The notes below the pieces were generated by a model, which did not search any database, was not told where the DNA came from, and saw only the letters and a list, made by a program, of their open reading frames with translations. A stretch of 64,000 bases of DNA from Chloroflexota bacterium (GTDB lineage: Bacteria > Chloroflexota > FW602-bin22 > JACPRP01): assembly GCA_016210495.1 (NCBI GenBank), contig JACQUC010000139.1, positions 17,897-81,896 of the forward strand, read 5' to 3'. The position numbers and the translations under genes are program-made. Of the stretch, positions 25,558-33,941 are shown in pieces. Position 1 is the stretch's first letter. Each line of letters starts with the position of its first letter.

Positions 25558-26036
25558 TGGCAAGCTTCTGGAAGCTGTTCGTCGCCGTTTTCGCCGTGGC
25601 ACTGGTCTGTGTCGGGACGCCGGGCGCCGCTGTGACGGCCGGCCCAGAAGACGAGGCACTCGAGATCGCCAGGGCCCTCGAGTGTCCGGTCTGTTCCGGC
25701 CAATCCGTGGCCGATTCGCCGGCGCCTTTGGCGCAGGGGATGCGCGCGCTGATTCGCAAGAAGCTGGCCGACGGTGAATCGCGCGAGCAGATAATGCAGT
25801 ACTTTGTCGACCGCTATGGCGAGAGCATTCTGCGCGAGCCGCCGAGGAGTGGCCTAAACCAGATTCTCTGGTGGCTGCCGTTTCTCGTGCTGGTCGCCGG
25901 GATTGGCGTTCTGGCCCTCGCGATCAAGCGCTGGATTACCCGGCCCCCGGCCCAGGCGTCCTCGCGGGCGTCCAAGGTACCCGCCGATCTGGCGAAGTAC
26001 GAGGCGCGCCTGGAGGAAGAGCTGCGGCGCAAGTAG
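25557..26036 (+). CDS. ccmH: Cytochrome c maturation protein CcmH
   Basis: 159 residues. A signal peptide precedes the CcmH domain with the redox pair in ALECPVCSGQSVADS and the downstream IMQYFVDRYGESIL segment. One membrane helix lies at about 108-128, and an extra C-terminal tail of 30 residues is rich in charged residues. It acts at the outer face on apocytochrome or heme delivery together with ResA. The start ATG at 25557 overlaps the resA stop. The usual CcmF partner is not nearby. Confidence 0.93.
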   Translation: MASFWKLFVAVFAVALVCVGTPGAAVTAGPEDEALEIARALECPVCSGQSVADSPAPLAQGMRALIRKKLADGESREQIMQYFVDRYGESILREPPRSGLNQILWWLPFLVLVAGIGVLALAIKRWITRPPAQASSRASKVPADLAKYEARLEEELRRK

Positions 26037-26040
26037 GTGC

Positions 26041-26556
26041 TTGGACTTGGAATTCAACCCGGCCATACAGGTCGTATTACGTTGGGCGCACGCCATTGCG
26101 GCGGTAGCCTGGGTGGGTGGAGCGCTTTTCTACCTTGTCGTGCTCCGGCCCTCCGTCGAGGCCAGCGGCGACCATAGCTCGTTTCGAAATCTCGAGAAGG
26201 CGATAGGACAGGAGTTCAAAGAGGTCGTCGACCTCAGCGTGATGGTGCTCGTCGTAACCGGCGCCGTCATCAGCTTCGAGCGCCTCTCGCGGGGAAGTAT
26301 CAGCGACCTGTACGTTGCGGTGCTTGTGACAAAGGTGGCGTTGGCAGGTGGAATGTTCCTGCTGGCGCGGCGTCTGGCGCGCAACACGACGGCGGGAGCT
26401 GCCGCCGTGTCGGGTGACAACGCTCAGGCGGCCCCTTCGGTTATCAGGAAATGGCTGTCGCCCTCGCGCCTGGTGCTGGTGCTGGGGTTGCTGGTGTTCC
26501 TCCTGGCCACCGTCCTAAAGGTGACTTACGAAAACGACCTGCGTGCGCTGCTGTAG
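26041..26556 (+). CDS. CopD-like four-helix membrane protein
   Basis: About 171 residues from a TTG at 26041; a second TTG at 26047 is possible and neither has a good ribosome site. Four helices are visible, the first being VVLRWAHAIAAVAWVGGALF, which matches the CopD/DUF2269-like family with its His in the first helix. Other His positions of CopD are not obvious. It follows ccmH by 4 bases. The likely role is in copper or heme handling connected with cytochrome maturation. Confidence 0.75.
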   Translation: MDLEFNPAIQVVLRWAHAIAAVAWVGGALFYLVVLRPSVEASGDHSSFRNLEKAIGQEFKEVVDLSVMVLVVTGAVISFERLSRGSISDLYVAVLVTKVALAGGMFLLARRLARNTTAGAAAVSGDNAQAAPSVIRKWLSPSRLVLVLGLLVFLLATVLKVTYENDLRALL

Positions 26557-26591
26557 GTTGGCGATCACAGACGAGTGCGAGGTTGGATGCG

Positions 26592-27239
26592 ATGTCAGAA
26601 TCAGAAAACGAACTGGTGCACGAGTTTGAGCAGGCCCTTCTTGCCGTCGATCGATTGACTGCCAAACGACTACTGGCGCAGGCTCATGGCAAACTGAGCA
26701 CCTTAGAGGTGGTCGAGAAGGTTGTCACGCCCACGTTGGAGCGGATCGGCCTCGGCTGGCAACTGGGAAGCGTGGCGCTCTCCCAGTACTACATGAGCGG
26801 CAGCATCTGCGAGGGTCTGGTCGACAACATCCTTCCCCCGGCGGACCCGCATCGACGCGACGATCCGAAGATGGCCATCGCCGTGCTCGACGATTACCAC
26901 CGACTCGGCAAGCGCATCGTCCACTCCATCCTGAGAGCGAGCGGCTTCGAGGTTCTGGACTACGGGCACGGCGTCAAACCGGACGAATTGGTCGACCGGG
27001 CGACGGGCGACGGCGTCGAGATTCTCCTCATCTCGACGCTGATGCTTCCTTCGGCCTTGCGGGTCAAGGACGTCACGGCGGGGCTACGAGAGGCGGGCTC
27101 CGGCGCGACGGTCGTGGTCGGCGGAGCGCCCTTCCTGTTCGACGATCAACTCTGGCGAGAGGTGGGAGCCGATGCCATGGGCAAGAACGCCTCCGAAGCC
27201 GTCGAGATCGCCAGAGGAATGGCGGGGCGCCAAAGGTAG
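26592..27239 (+). CDS. B12-binding (cobalamin) regulatory or methyl-transfer protein
   Basis: 215 residues. An N-terminal helical cap (1-90) is followed by a Rossmann-like cobalamin domain. The cobalt-ligand motif D-x-H-x-x-G is present as DDYHRLG near residue 100, with DYGHGVKPDEL, LLISTLMLPSAL and VVVGGAPF as the later signatures. It resembles the corrinoid proteins of methyltransferase systems and B12-dependent sensors. No methyltransferase or DNA-binding domain is encoded beside it. It may sense or carry cobalamin; the link to the maturation operon is only positional. Confidence 0.85.
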   Translation: MSESENELVHEFEQALLAVDRLTAKRLLAQAHGKLSTLEVVEKVVTPTLERIGLGWQLGSVALSQYYMSGSICEGLVDNILPPADPHRRDDPKMAIAVLDDYHRLGKRIVHSILRASGFEVLDYGHGVKPDELVDRATGDGVEILLISTLMLPSALRVKDVTAGLREAGSGATVVVGGAPFLFDDQLWREVGADAMGKNASEAVEIARGMAGRQR

Positions 27240-27241
27240 TG

Positions 27242-27319
27242 CTTTCCGTGTATTCCGTGCTTTCCGTGGTTACTCGGGACCGTAGGATTCTACCACGGAA
27301 TACACGGAAGGCACGGAAA
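27242..27319. repeat. Inverted repeat of CACGGAA units
   Basis: The left arm CTTTCCGTGTATTCCGTG (27242-27259) continues to CCGTGGT, and the right arm ACCACGGAATACACGGAA begins at 27292 and ends at 27319. The arms pair over about 26 bases with few mismatches. It sits between convergent genes and could act as a transcription end signal or be a mobile palindrome. Confidence 0.75.
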
Positions 27320-27372
27320 CACGAGAAGGCAACCGGACCTGCCCCATTGGCCGGTTCTTTAACACCCGTCCC

Positions 27373-29001
27373 CTAACCCCCAATCATCGGCACCAGCATC
27401 CAGGAGCCGCTGGCGCCGCCTTCGTAGACGGTGTTGTTCACCCTCCCGCAGGGATGATGCGACATGGGGAAATCCAGAGCCGTGCTGTCGCACGCCGCCA
27501 CGTCCAGACGCAGGCGGTGGCCTTTCTTGAACAGGTTGGAAGTCGGCCAGATCTCGATGGGAAACTCGGTCGGCTCGTTTGGCACCAGCGGCGCGCGCTC
27601 CGTGTGCGGGTGCCAGGGCCGAAAGGGCCTGGCACGATCGGGGTCGACGGCGCGGTGGGACCCGCGCAGCCAGCCCTTAGTCAGGACGCGCGCCGTGCCG
27701 CCGTCGTCCTCGTCGTACACCTTGACGACCCAGTGCGTCTCGGTGTAGTCGGCGGAGCCGGTGAGGTAGAGGGCCAGCGGTCCCGTGATCTCGACGTCCT
27801 TCTCGAATGGCTCCGTGCGATAGGTCAGCGCAGGCCGGCCAAAGTAGCGCTCGGGCGAGTCGGGATCCATAAAGAAGCTCTGCTGGCTGGTCGACGACGG
27901 CCTGACGTCCACCAGCTTGCCGTTGCCCGCGCCGTCGCTGGTAAGGTAAAGCTCGGTCCAGCGGGTGTGCGGCAGCGGCCAGCCAGCATAGGCTCGCCAT
28001 TCGTTGGCGCCCAGGGTAAAGATGTTCACCGGCGGACCGTCGTGCACGCCGCTGTCCATGCCTTTTAGATAATGGTCGTACCAGCGTCTGGCCTCCCCGT
28101 GAAAGCTCGTCCACGGCCGGGGCGGCACAAGCTGGCCGGTGATTAGCAGTCGCTTGGGCACGTCGAGGCCCTCCCAGGCCAGGGTAGCGCCCCGCAGGTG
28201 CAGGCCAACGCTGTACCAGCCCGAGCCCAGATAGGTCGGCACCTTGATGCGGTCGAACTTCCGGTAAGTCGAGCGCTCCCAATAGTACGGCCCATCCTCC
28301 TGGTAGACGTGGCCCAGCGTGGTTCTGGCGAACTCCAGCAGGGCGCCCGCGCGCTCCCAGGAGATGCCGGGATTGAGGTTGGCGAAGGTCACGCTGTTGG
28401 TCATAGTGGCGATCAGCGAGTCGATCTGCAACCCGCCCGTGTTGCGGAACTCGCGGTAGCAATCGGTCAGACCGTCGTACGGGAACATCGCCTTCAGGCT
28501 GGGTGGCTGCTGCGTGGCGATCAGTTGCTGGGTGATGGCGAAGTAGGACATGCCCATCGTGCCGACGTTGCCGCTGCACCATGGCTGCTGGGCCACCCAC
28601 TCGATCACCTCGGCCCCGTCTTTCTGCTCTTCCTCGCCCAGGAAGCTCAGCACGCCCTCCGACTCGCCCGTGCCGCGGACGTCGACGATGACGTGGGCGT
28701 AGCCCCGCCGCACCCAGAAGTCCGTGTCGCCGGCCTCGTTGCTGGGGAGGTTCATGCCCGATCTTTGCAGCAGCTTGGTGTACGGTGAGAAGGCGCACAG
28801 CGCCGGCACCCGCTCGCGTGTGGCAGGCCGGTAGACGTCGGCCGCGATGTGGACGCCGTCCCGCATCCGCATCCGCACGGTTTCCATCTGTCCCGGCTCG
28901 TAGGTCGGCTGCGACGCCTCCGGCGTGCGCGGCTCGGCGTTGTAAGGATACTGCGAGCGATCCCGATCGAAACTGAGATTGGCCATGGTGCGCTCGGCCA
29001 T
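27373..29001 (-). CDS. CocE/NonD-family hydrolase (X-Pro dipeptidyl-peptidase type)
   Basis: 542 residues from the ATG at 29001, which has GGAGGTG upstream; a longer reading from 29127 adds an unlikely N-terminus. The hydrolase domain (about 50-310) has RGTGESEGVLSF and the nucleophile serine in VGTMGMSYFAITQQ. The C-terminal jelly-roll domain (about 330-540) is typical of the family. It has no signal peptide, so it is cytoplasmic. Members hydrolyse esters or amides, including cocaine-like esters and glutaryl-type acyl groups; the substrate here is unknown. It is a single gene with convergent and divergent neighbours. Confidence 0.92.
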   Translation of the reverse strand: MAERTMANLSFDRDRSQYPYNAEPRTPEASQPTYEPGQMETVRMRMRDGVHIAADVYRPATRERVPALCAFSPYTKLLQRSGMNLPSNEAGDTDFWVRRGYAHVIVDVRGTGESEGVLSFLGEEEQKDGAEVIEWVAQQPWCSGNVGTMGMSYFAITQQLIATQQPPSLKAMFPYDGLTDCYREFRNTGGLQIDSLIATMTNSVTFANLNPGISWERAGALLEFARTTLGHVYQEDGPYYWERSTYRKFDRIKVPTYLGSGWYSVGLHLRGATLAWEGLDVPKRLLITGQLVPPRPWTSFHGEARRWYDHYLKGMDSGVHDGPPVNIFTLGANEWRAYAGWPLPHTRWTELYLTSDGAGNGKLVDVRPSSTSQQSFFMDPDSPERYFGRPALTYRTEPFEKDVEITGPLALYLTGSADYTETHWVVKVYDEDDGGTARVLTKGWLRGSHRAVDPDRARPFRPWHPHTERAPLVPNEPTEFPIEIWPTSNLFKKGHRLRLDVAACDSTALDFPMSHHPCGRVNNTVYEGGASGSWMLVPMIGG

Positions 29002-29225
29002 TGAGACACCTCCCTGCTGAAATACACCCGCACCGGCTAAGTGCCCGGTCTGTCTGCCGCGAGAAGCGGGGCTTCCGACGTCCAAGCCCCATCCGGTTGG
29101 CCAAAGCGGGCACCCTGGCATTGCCAAACGTATTGTACACAGTCAGACTTGCTTGCGCAAGATGAAACAAGGCTGGTACGGGCTTCTTCGTTTCGCAAGA
29201 TGCGCACAAGGCTTGATTTTTTGCT

Positions 29226-29399
29226 ATGCTGTTGTCACAGTCTATGAAGGCTCGACAAGCTCGGCCGCTTCATGTGCACTGCACCTATCCTCCCAATGTC
29301 GCGGTAATCTCAGTCTATCAGCCCAGCGCCGAGGAATGGATAGACTTCAGGATAAGAAGGTATCTGGCGTATGAGAAGATGCCCCATCTGCGGGGGTGA
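29226..29399 (+). pseudogene. C-terminal remnant of a DUF4258-like toxin gene
   Basis: An open frame of 57 codons from an ATG at 29226 contains RPLHVHCTYPPNVAVISVY followed by QPSAEEWIDFR, which is the typical C-terminal half of DUF4258 proteins. The N-terminal half with the usual His-Ala-x-x-R-M motif is missing upstream. It overlaps the YgiT-type gene at 29371, the arrangement seen for intact pairs. Expression of the fragment is possible but it is probably non-functional. Confidence 0.55.
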
Positions 29400-29607
29400 A
29401 CTGAAGGACACGACGATCACGCGTCCCCAGGAGTACGAGGGAAAGATCATTATCTTAGAGAACTTGCCCGCTGAGGTCTGCGCGCAGTGCGGTGAAGTGT
29501 TCCTGCACCCAGACGTTTTGGAAAGGGTGCAGGCAATTGTGTGGTCGAAGGTGACACCCAAGCGTATGACGTCGGTGCCCGTCTTCGACCTCGCAGAAGC
29601 CAGCTAG
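29371..29607 (+). CDS. YgiT/MqsA-type zinc-finger protein (antitoxin N-domain)
   Basis: 78 residues. Two CxxC pairs, CPICGGEL near residue 4 and CAQCGEVF near 37, form a zinc site; the motif LPAEVCAQCGE is typical of YgiT-type proteins. The helix-turn-helix of full MqsA is absent, so the protein is the short form paired with DUF4258 genes. Its upstream partner appears truncated (29226-29399). It may act as an antitoxin or regulator without a toxin. Confidence 0.82.
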   Translation: MRRCPICGGELKDTTITRPQEYEGKIIILENLPAEVCAQCGEVFLHPDVLERVQAIVWSKVTPKRMTSVPVFDLAEAS

Positions 29608-29701
29608 CTAGCAGTCCATCACTGTAGTAGTGATGTGTGTCATTGATTTCCATCTTTGCCCCCCGGTCTAGAGTAGTTTTCGGTGCAATTTGCGAACCCG
29701 T

Positions 29702-29732
29702 GGGGGCGTCCTTCCGCCGGAAGAACGCCCCT
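29702..29732. terminator. Hairpin between converging genes
   Basis: GGGGGCGT, TCTTCC-like arms and GCCGG form a stem (GGGGCG / CGCCCC with inner CTTCC / GGAAG). On the plus strand it is followed by TTAATTCTTTATT, so it may end transcription after the YgiT-type gene. It lies 22 bases beyond the stop of the minus-strand substrate-binding gene and may serve both. Confidence 0.5.
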
Positions 29733-29753
29733 TAATTCTTTATTCCCTATCGC

Positions 29754-30950
29754 TTAGTTGTACGGCCCCAGCCTTTGCACGGCGTAGTCCACGAACTGCA
29801 TGTCGATGACTTTGCTTAGGTCTAGCTTCTCCTTCAACACCCCTTTTCTGACGAAGAAATCCTGCTGCGCCGCCACGTTGGCGACGTTGATCTTGCCGTC
29901 GGGATTCAGGCCAGGCAAGCCCACCTTGTCGTACATCTTGGGGTCCTTGAGGGTGGTGTACTTGGTCAGGATGTTCACGACATCGGCCTTGTTCTTGCCT
30001 TTGTTGAAGGCGTCGAGGTACTCGCGCACGCCCTTTATGTTGGCCACCATAAAGCGGCGCGCGGCGTCCACGTCCTTGGCGAACCCTTCGGAGAACAGCA
30101 GCACGGCGCCCTGCATACCCGGGTCGCGGTCGCTGATGAAGAGCCAGGGAGCCCCTACGCCCTGGTCGACGGAAATGGTTACAAACGGCTCGACCATCTG
30201 CGCTACGTCGACGCTCTTGTTGGCCAGCGCGGGCAAGTGGTCCGCCGGGTTGGGCAAGGATACGTACTTGACGTCGCTGAGAGTGAGGCCCCCGTCCTTG
30301 AGCCAGAGCTCGAGCTTGTAATCCTCCTGGCAGTTCTCACAGAGGTTCGCCACGGCTCTTCCCTTCAAATCGGCGGGCGTCTTGATCTGGTCGGCCAGGT
30401 CCTTGCGGACCACCAGCCCGGTGAAGCGCGTCCCCTTCACGTTGGTGGCTTTGTCGGCGACCATCTTCAAATTAACACCCCTGAGAATGGAATTGAAGAG
30501 GCCTGCATCGGTGGTGGCGCCTCCCACCTGCAAGCCCTCCGTTGCCAGCAACTGGAAATAGTTCGCTCCACTGATAAGCTCCCATTCCACGTCGAGGCCC
30601 TGCTCTTTGAAGTAGCCTTTCTCGAGGGCGATGAAAACACCGGCGTCAGAGACGAAGCCCATGGTGCCGAATTTCAGCTTCGTGGTCTTGGCCGGAGCGG
30701 CGGCCTTTGGCGCGGGCGTCGCCGCGGGCGGAGCCGGCTTCGTCGGGGCCGCGGTAGGTTTCGCAGCCGGAGCCGCTGTGGGTTTCGGAGCCGGAGCCTC
30801 GGCAGGCTTCGCAGGCGGGGCCGCGGTCGGTTTGGGCGGCGGCGGCACCGGCGTGGGGGTCGGCGCCGGTGGCGCACAGGCAGCCAGCAGTATCGCCACC
30901 ATCGCCACCAGTGACAACGAGAGAAAAACGATCCTTCTTGGAACCCTCAT
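29754..30950 (-). CDS. ABC transporter substrate-binding lipoprotein (NMT1/SsuA-like)
   Basis: 398 residues. A signal peptide ends in a lipobox (ILLAACAPP), then a Pro/Ala/Lys/Thr linker of about 65 residues leads to an NMT1/THI5-like binding fold (KLKFGTMGFVSDAGVFIALE and GLDVEWELISGANYF). Such proteins bind small organic or sulfonate/pyrimidine-like compounds. It overlaps the hydantoinase B gene by four bases, so it probably imports a substrate of that enzyme. The ATPase and permease genes are not next to it in this window. A CENCQEDY segment with two cysteines is unusual for the family. Confidence 0.92.
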   Translation of the reverse strand: MRVPRRIVFLSLSLVAMVAILLAACAPPAPTPTPVPPPPKPTAAPPAKPAEAPAPKPTAAPAAKPTAAPTKPAPPAATPAPKAAAPAKTTKLKFGTMGFVSDAGVFIALEKGYFKEQGLDVEWELISGANYFQLLATEGLQVGGATTDAGLFNSILRGVNLKMVADKATNVKGTRFTGLVVRKDLADQIKTPADLKGRAVANLCENCQEDYKLELWLKDGGLTLSDVKYVSLPNPADHLPALANKSVDVAQMVEPFVTISVDQGVGAPWLFISDRDPGMQGAVLLFSEGFAKDVDAARRFMVANIKGVREYLDAFNKGKNKADVVNILTKYTTLKDPKMYDKVGLPGLNPDGKINVANVAAQQDFFVRKGVLKEKLDLSKVIDMQFVDYAVQRLGPYN

Positions 30951-32710
30951 AGTCCTCTCTCCTCTTTAGATTTACTGCGCAACTTCTCTGTGGCAACCAA
31001 GTCTACCTCGTAGGTCTGGCCGTCGACGACAGTTCCGTAGTCTCGTCTGGCCGACTCCACACTGACATAACCGTTCAGCACGTCCCTGCTGACTGCCTCC
31101 ACCTCTCTTTCCAATGGGTCGCCGTAGCCTCCGCCTCCCGCGGCCTGGCGGAGCAGTTCGTCGCCGGGAACGAGAGGCCCGTGGCACTTCGAGAACAGAC
31201 TCCGCTCTTCGCGGCCGCTTTTCATGAGGTTCTTAGCCCGAGCACCGGCACCGGCTCCGAACAGTCCAAACGGCCCGAAGGTGGCCCGATCCGCGATGAT
31301 GGTCAGAACGCCCTGGCCCTCCGTCATGCGATAGGCACGCAGCGTCGCGCTACCGCCGCGCCACTTTCCCACCCCGCCCGAGTCGACGACGATCTCCTCT
31401 CTATCCACCACGAGCGGGGTACGCATCTCCAGAACCTCGACCGGGAGGTTGCGGATGTTCACCACGCCCGTGCGAATGGCGTTGATGCCGTCCTGGCCCA
31501 GACACGCCCCTCTTCCACCGTGGACCGGCTCGCAGAACATGTACTCGTTCCCAACACGGCCGGGCCGCCCATCGGTGCCGCCCACGGCAAAGGCATGAAC
31601 GCTGCCGGCCAGACCGGCCACCACCCTGTCCGGCACAGCCGGCGCCAACGCCTGGAAGAGCACGTCGATGATGCGGTTTGACGTCTCGTGGTTCCCCGCC
31701 ACCACCGGCGCCGGCCAGGGCGGGTTCACCAGGCTGTTCGGTGGCGCGAACACCTTTATCGGCCGGTAAGCCCCGCTGTTGGAAGGAATCTCGGGGTCCG
31801 TGAGCACCTTCATCGTGTAGTAGACCGCCGTACAGGTCACCGCGTAGGGCGCGTTGATGCCGCCCGTCGCCGGGCCGTCCGTCCCGGTGAAGTCCACCTC
31901 GAGCGAGTCGCCCTCTATCGTCACCTTCGCCTGAATCCTCAGCGGGCGCTGGTCGATCTCGTCGCCATCCAGATAGTCCTGCGCGGCGTATTCTCCGTCG
32001 GGCATCCGTCTGATCTCGGCCCGCATCAGTCGCTCCGAGTGGCTCAAGATCTCTTCCGTGCATGCGCGGATCGTGTCGCTGCCGTAGCGCCGGACCAATG
32101 CCTGTACCCGCTGCTCCCCCATCGTGCAGCCGGCCATCTGCGCCCGGAAATCGCCGTACCGGTCCTGGGGCATCCGCACGTTGGCGAGAATTACGTCCAG
32201 TAGCTCCTGATTCAGCACGCCGGCCCGGCAGATCTTCGTCGGCGGCACACGAATCCCCTCGGCCTGGATATCGCGATTGGCCGTCGAATAGCTGGCAGGT
32301 GTCGCGCCGCCGATGTCCATCCAGTGCCCGCGCACGGCGGCGATCGCCGCCAGCGCTCCCTTCTCGTCGAAGACCGGCTGAGCCAGCAGCACATCAGGCA
32401 GGTGATTGCTGCCCGAGTAGGGATCGTTGTTCCAGATGACGTCGCCGGGCTCCAGATTCTCCCAGCCGATCTTCTCCATCGCGCGCTGCACCGAAAGCGG
32501 CATGGTGCCCATGTGCACCGGAATTCCCGCGGGCCCTTGCGCCACCATCTGCCCGTCGGGCGTCAGGATGGCCGTGGAGTAGTCCCCGGTCTCGACCCAG
32601 AACATCGAGCGCGAGGTTCGGCCCACCACGTATTCCATCTCCTTGGCGATCGTTAGCAGCGCGTTCCTCACCACCTCAAGCGTAACGGGGTCTATCGTTC
32701 TTCTTGCCAT
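30947..32710 (-). CDS. hyuB: Hydantoinase B / 5-oxoprolinase B-type subunit
   Basis: 587 residues, the full family length. Landmarks are DPVTLEVVRNALLTIAKEME at the N-terminus, NDPYSGSNHLPDV (metal or substrate region), GHWMDIGG, FTGTDGPATGGINAP and the C-terminal GGGGYGDPLERE. The family cleaves hydantoin, N-methylhydantoin or oxoproline rings in an ATP-dependent way with an HyuA partner. No HyuA is encoded here; it may lie elsewhere or the complex may differ. Translational coupling to a substrate-binding protein indicates uptake and use of an external compound. Confidence 0.93.
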   Translation of the reverse strand: MARRTIDPVTLEVVRNALLTIAKEMEYVVGRTSRSMFWVETGDYSTAILTPDGQMVAQGPAGIPVHMGTMPLSVQRAMEKIGWENLEPGDVIWNNDPYSGSNHLPDVLLAQPVFDEKGALAAIAAVRGHWMDIGGATPASYSTANRDIQAEGIRVPPTKICRAGVLNQELLDVILANVRMPQDRYGDFRAQMAGCTMGEQRVQALVRRYGSDTIRACTEEILSHSERLMRAEIRRMPDGEYAAQDYLDGDEIDQRPLRIQAKVTIEGDSLEVDFTGTDGPATGGINAPYAVTCTAVYYTMKVLTDPEIPSNSGAYRPIKVFAPPNSLVNPPWPAPVVAGNHETSNRIIDVLFQALAPAVPDRVVAGLAGSVHAFAVGGTDGRPGRVGNEYMFCEPVHGGRGACLGQDGINAIRTGVVNIRNLPVEVLEMRTPLVVDREEIVVDSGGVGKWRGGSATLRAYRMTEGQGVLTIIADRATFGPFGLFGAGAGARAKNLMKSGREERSLFSKCHGPLVPGDELLRQAAGGGGYGDPLEREVEAVSRDVLNGYVSVESARRDYGTVVDGQTYEVDLVATEKLRSKSKEERGL

Positions 32711-32750
32711 ATCTCTTCCTCAATCGCTATCGTGATGCCGAGTACTTCAC

Positions 32751-32924
32751 GGCGTCAACGGATGGACAACGGATAAGCGGATGCGATTGGGAGAGGATTG
32801 GCGTGAAAACAGAAGGGTTGCTCATTCGGCATACCCCTTCCTCTGACCTGTGTAAGACAATTTCATTGGTCTCTCACTGGCTGTGATGCCTTATCCGTTT
32901 ATCCGTTCAATATCCGGTGACGCC
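32751..32924. repeat. Inverted repeat of CGGATAA units
   Basis: The left arm (32751-32785) reads GGCGTCAACGGAT, then AACGGATAAGCGGAT, and the right arm (32887-32924) gives the matching GGCGTCACCGGAT and AACGGATAAACGGAT on the other strand. It fills part of the 497-base gap between hyuB and vapB. The rest of that gap (32925-33145) shows nothing I can identify. Confidence 0.7.
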
Positions 32925-33145
32925 GTAGGGCACCCAAGCCGGCTATGGTCGCCGGAAGACGAAAGAACTCTTTTTGAACCGAGAATGCAAAAAGAGGTAG
33001 TGAGAGGCACTTCGGTGTGCGCTTGCTCGGACTGAGGTGGACTGCCCTGTCTGGACCCAGCGCGCTCGGCTGGGTTCCGCATCGTGTATAGTATAATTTG
33101 GGAAAGGCGACAAGTCAAGACACGCAGGGATAGAGGGAAATGCTG

Positions 33146-33174
33146 TTGACCACTGCGGCTTACAATGTTATACT
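33146..33174 (+). promoter_or_regulatory. Sigma-70 type promoter for vapBC
   Basis: TTGACC (33146-33151) and TATACT (33169-33174) have an exact 17-base spacer and lie 34 bases before the vapB start. VapB proteins usually repress their own promoter, so this region is also the likely operator. Confidence 0.82.
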
Positions 33175-33207
33175 GTCTAGTGGAAAGTATAGCTCTGGGG
33201 CAATAAT

Positions 33208-33468
33208 ATGGCATCTATCGGCTATCGTGGCCAAACCACGGCAAAAGTATCACCAAAAGGCTGGATCGTAATTCCCGTCCGCCTAAGGAAACGATATGGC
33301 ATCCAGCCCGGTGGAGAGGTGCACATAGTCGAGAAAACAGACGGCCTGTACATTGTGCCGCAAATGAAGGACCCGATTCGCGAGACGGCCGGGAAGTACG
33401 CCGGCGAAGGCTCTCTCCTCGCGGACCTGATTGAGGAAAGAGGGCGCGATGTCCAGCACGAGCGCTAA
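33208..33468 (+). CDS. vapB: VapB-type antitoxin with SpoVT/AbrB domain
   Basis: 86 residues. The AbrB-like swapped-hairpin domain spans about 10-52 (KVSPKGWIVIPVRLRKRYGI and QPGGEVHIVEK). The C-terminal tail (LADLIEERGRDV) is charged and should wrap the toxin. A consensus-like promoter lies upstream. Its end overlaps the toxin start by 20 bases. It neutralises VapC and probably autorepresses the operon. Confidence 0.92.
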   Translation: MASIGYRGQTTAKVSPKGWIVIPVRLRKRYGIQPGGEVHIVEKTDGLYIVPQMKDPIRETAGKYAGEGSLLADLIEERGRDVQHER

Positions 33469-33874
33469 GCCTCGACGACTGGTACTCGACACGTTCGCCC
33501 TCATATCTCACCTCGAGGCTGGAATCGGTAGCAGTGAAGTGCTACAACTTCTCGTTGAAGCGGACCGTGGGGCTCTGGCCCTGCACATCAGCCTGATTAG
33601 CCTCGGAGAGTTGGCCTACATCTTCGAGCGGCGTCGGGGGCCCGAGGTCGCGGAAAGGGTGCTGTCGGACGTAGACCAGTTGCCAATCGAAAAAGAATCG
33701 GTCGATTGGCAACGCATACGTGCTGCAGCTTCGATCAAGGCGCGGTATCCGATCTCGTATGCGGATGCGTTCGCTGCCGCGCTCGCTCACGAGCTAGGCT
33801 GTAGCGTCGTGACTGGTGATCCCGAGTTCGCCCGGCTTGAGCCGGAGGTCCACGTCATTTGGTTGGGCAGATGA
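33449..33874 (+). CDS. vapC: VapC-type PIN-domain ribonuclease toxin
   Basis: 141 residues from the ATG at 33449, with AGAGGG five bases upstream. The PIN acidic residues are all present: Asp14 in LVLDTFALI, Glu in SLGELAYIF, Asp in SYADAFAAALA and Asp in VTGDPEFARL. The Mg-dependent active site therefore looks intact. Overlap with vapB gives coupled translation. The target RNA is unknown. The pair separates the hydantoinase operon from the selenoprotein operon. Confidence 0.93.
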   Translation: MSSTSAKPRRLVLDTFALISHLEAGIGSSEVLQLLVEADRGALALHISLISLGELAYIFERRRGPEVAERVLSDVDQLPIEKESVDWQRIRAAASIKARYPISYADAFAAALAHELGCSVVTGDPEFARLEPEVHVIWLGR

Positions 33875-33941
33875 GTCGGTGCTATGATTTGCGCCACGAC
33901 AGCAGGCTGTTTGCACGCCAGTTTCCGTAGGAGTGTGCCAG

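Noticed and set aside
27677..29209. 510-codon minus-strand frame overlapping the CocE-type gene
   Set aside because: It is in another frame of the same gene and gives an Arg-rich product; the CocE frame has the catalytic serine motif and ribosome site.
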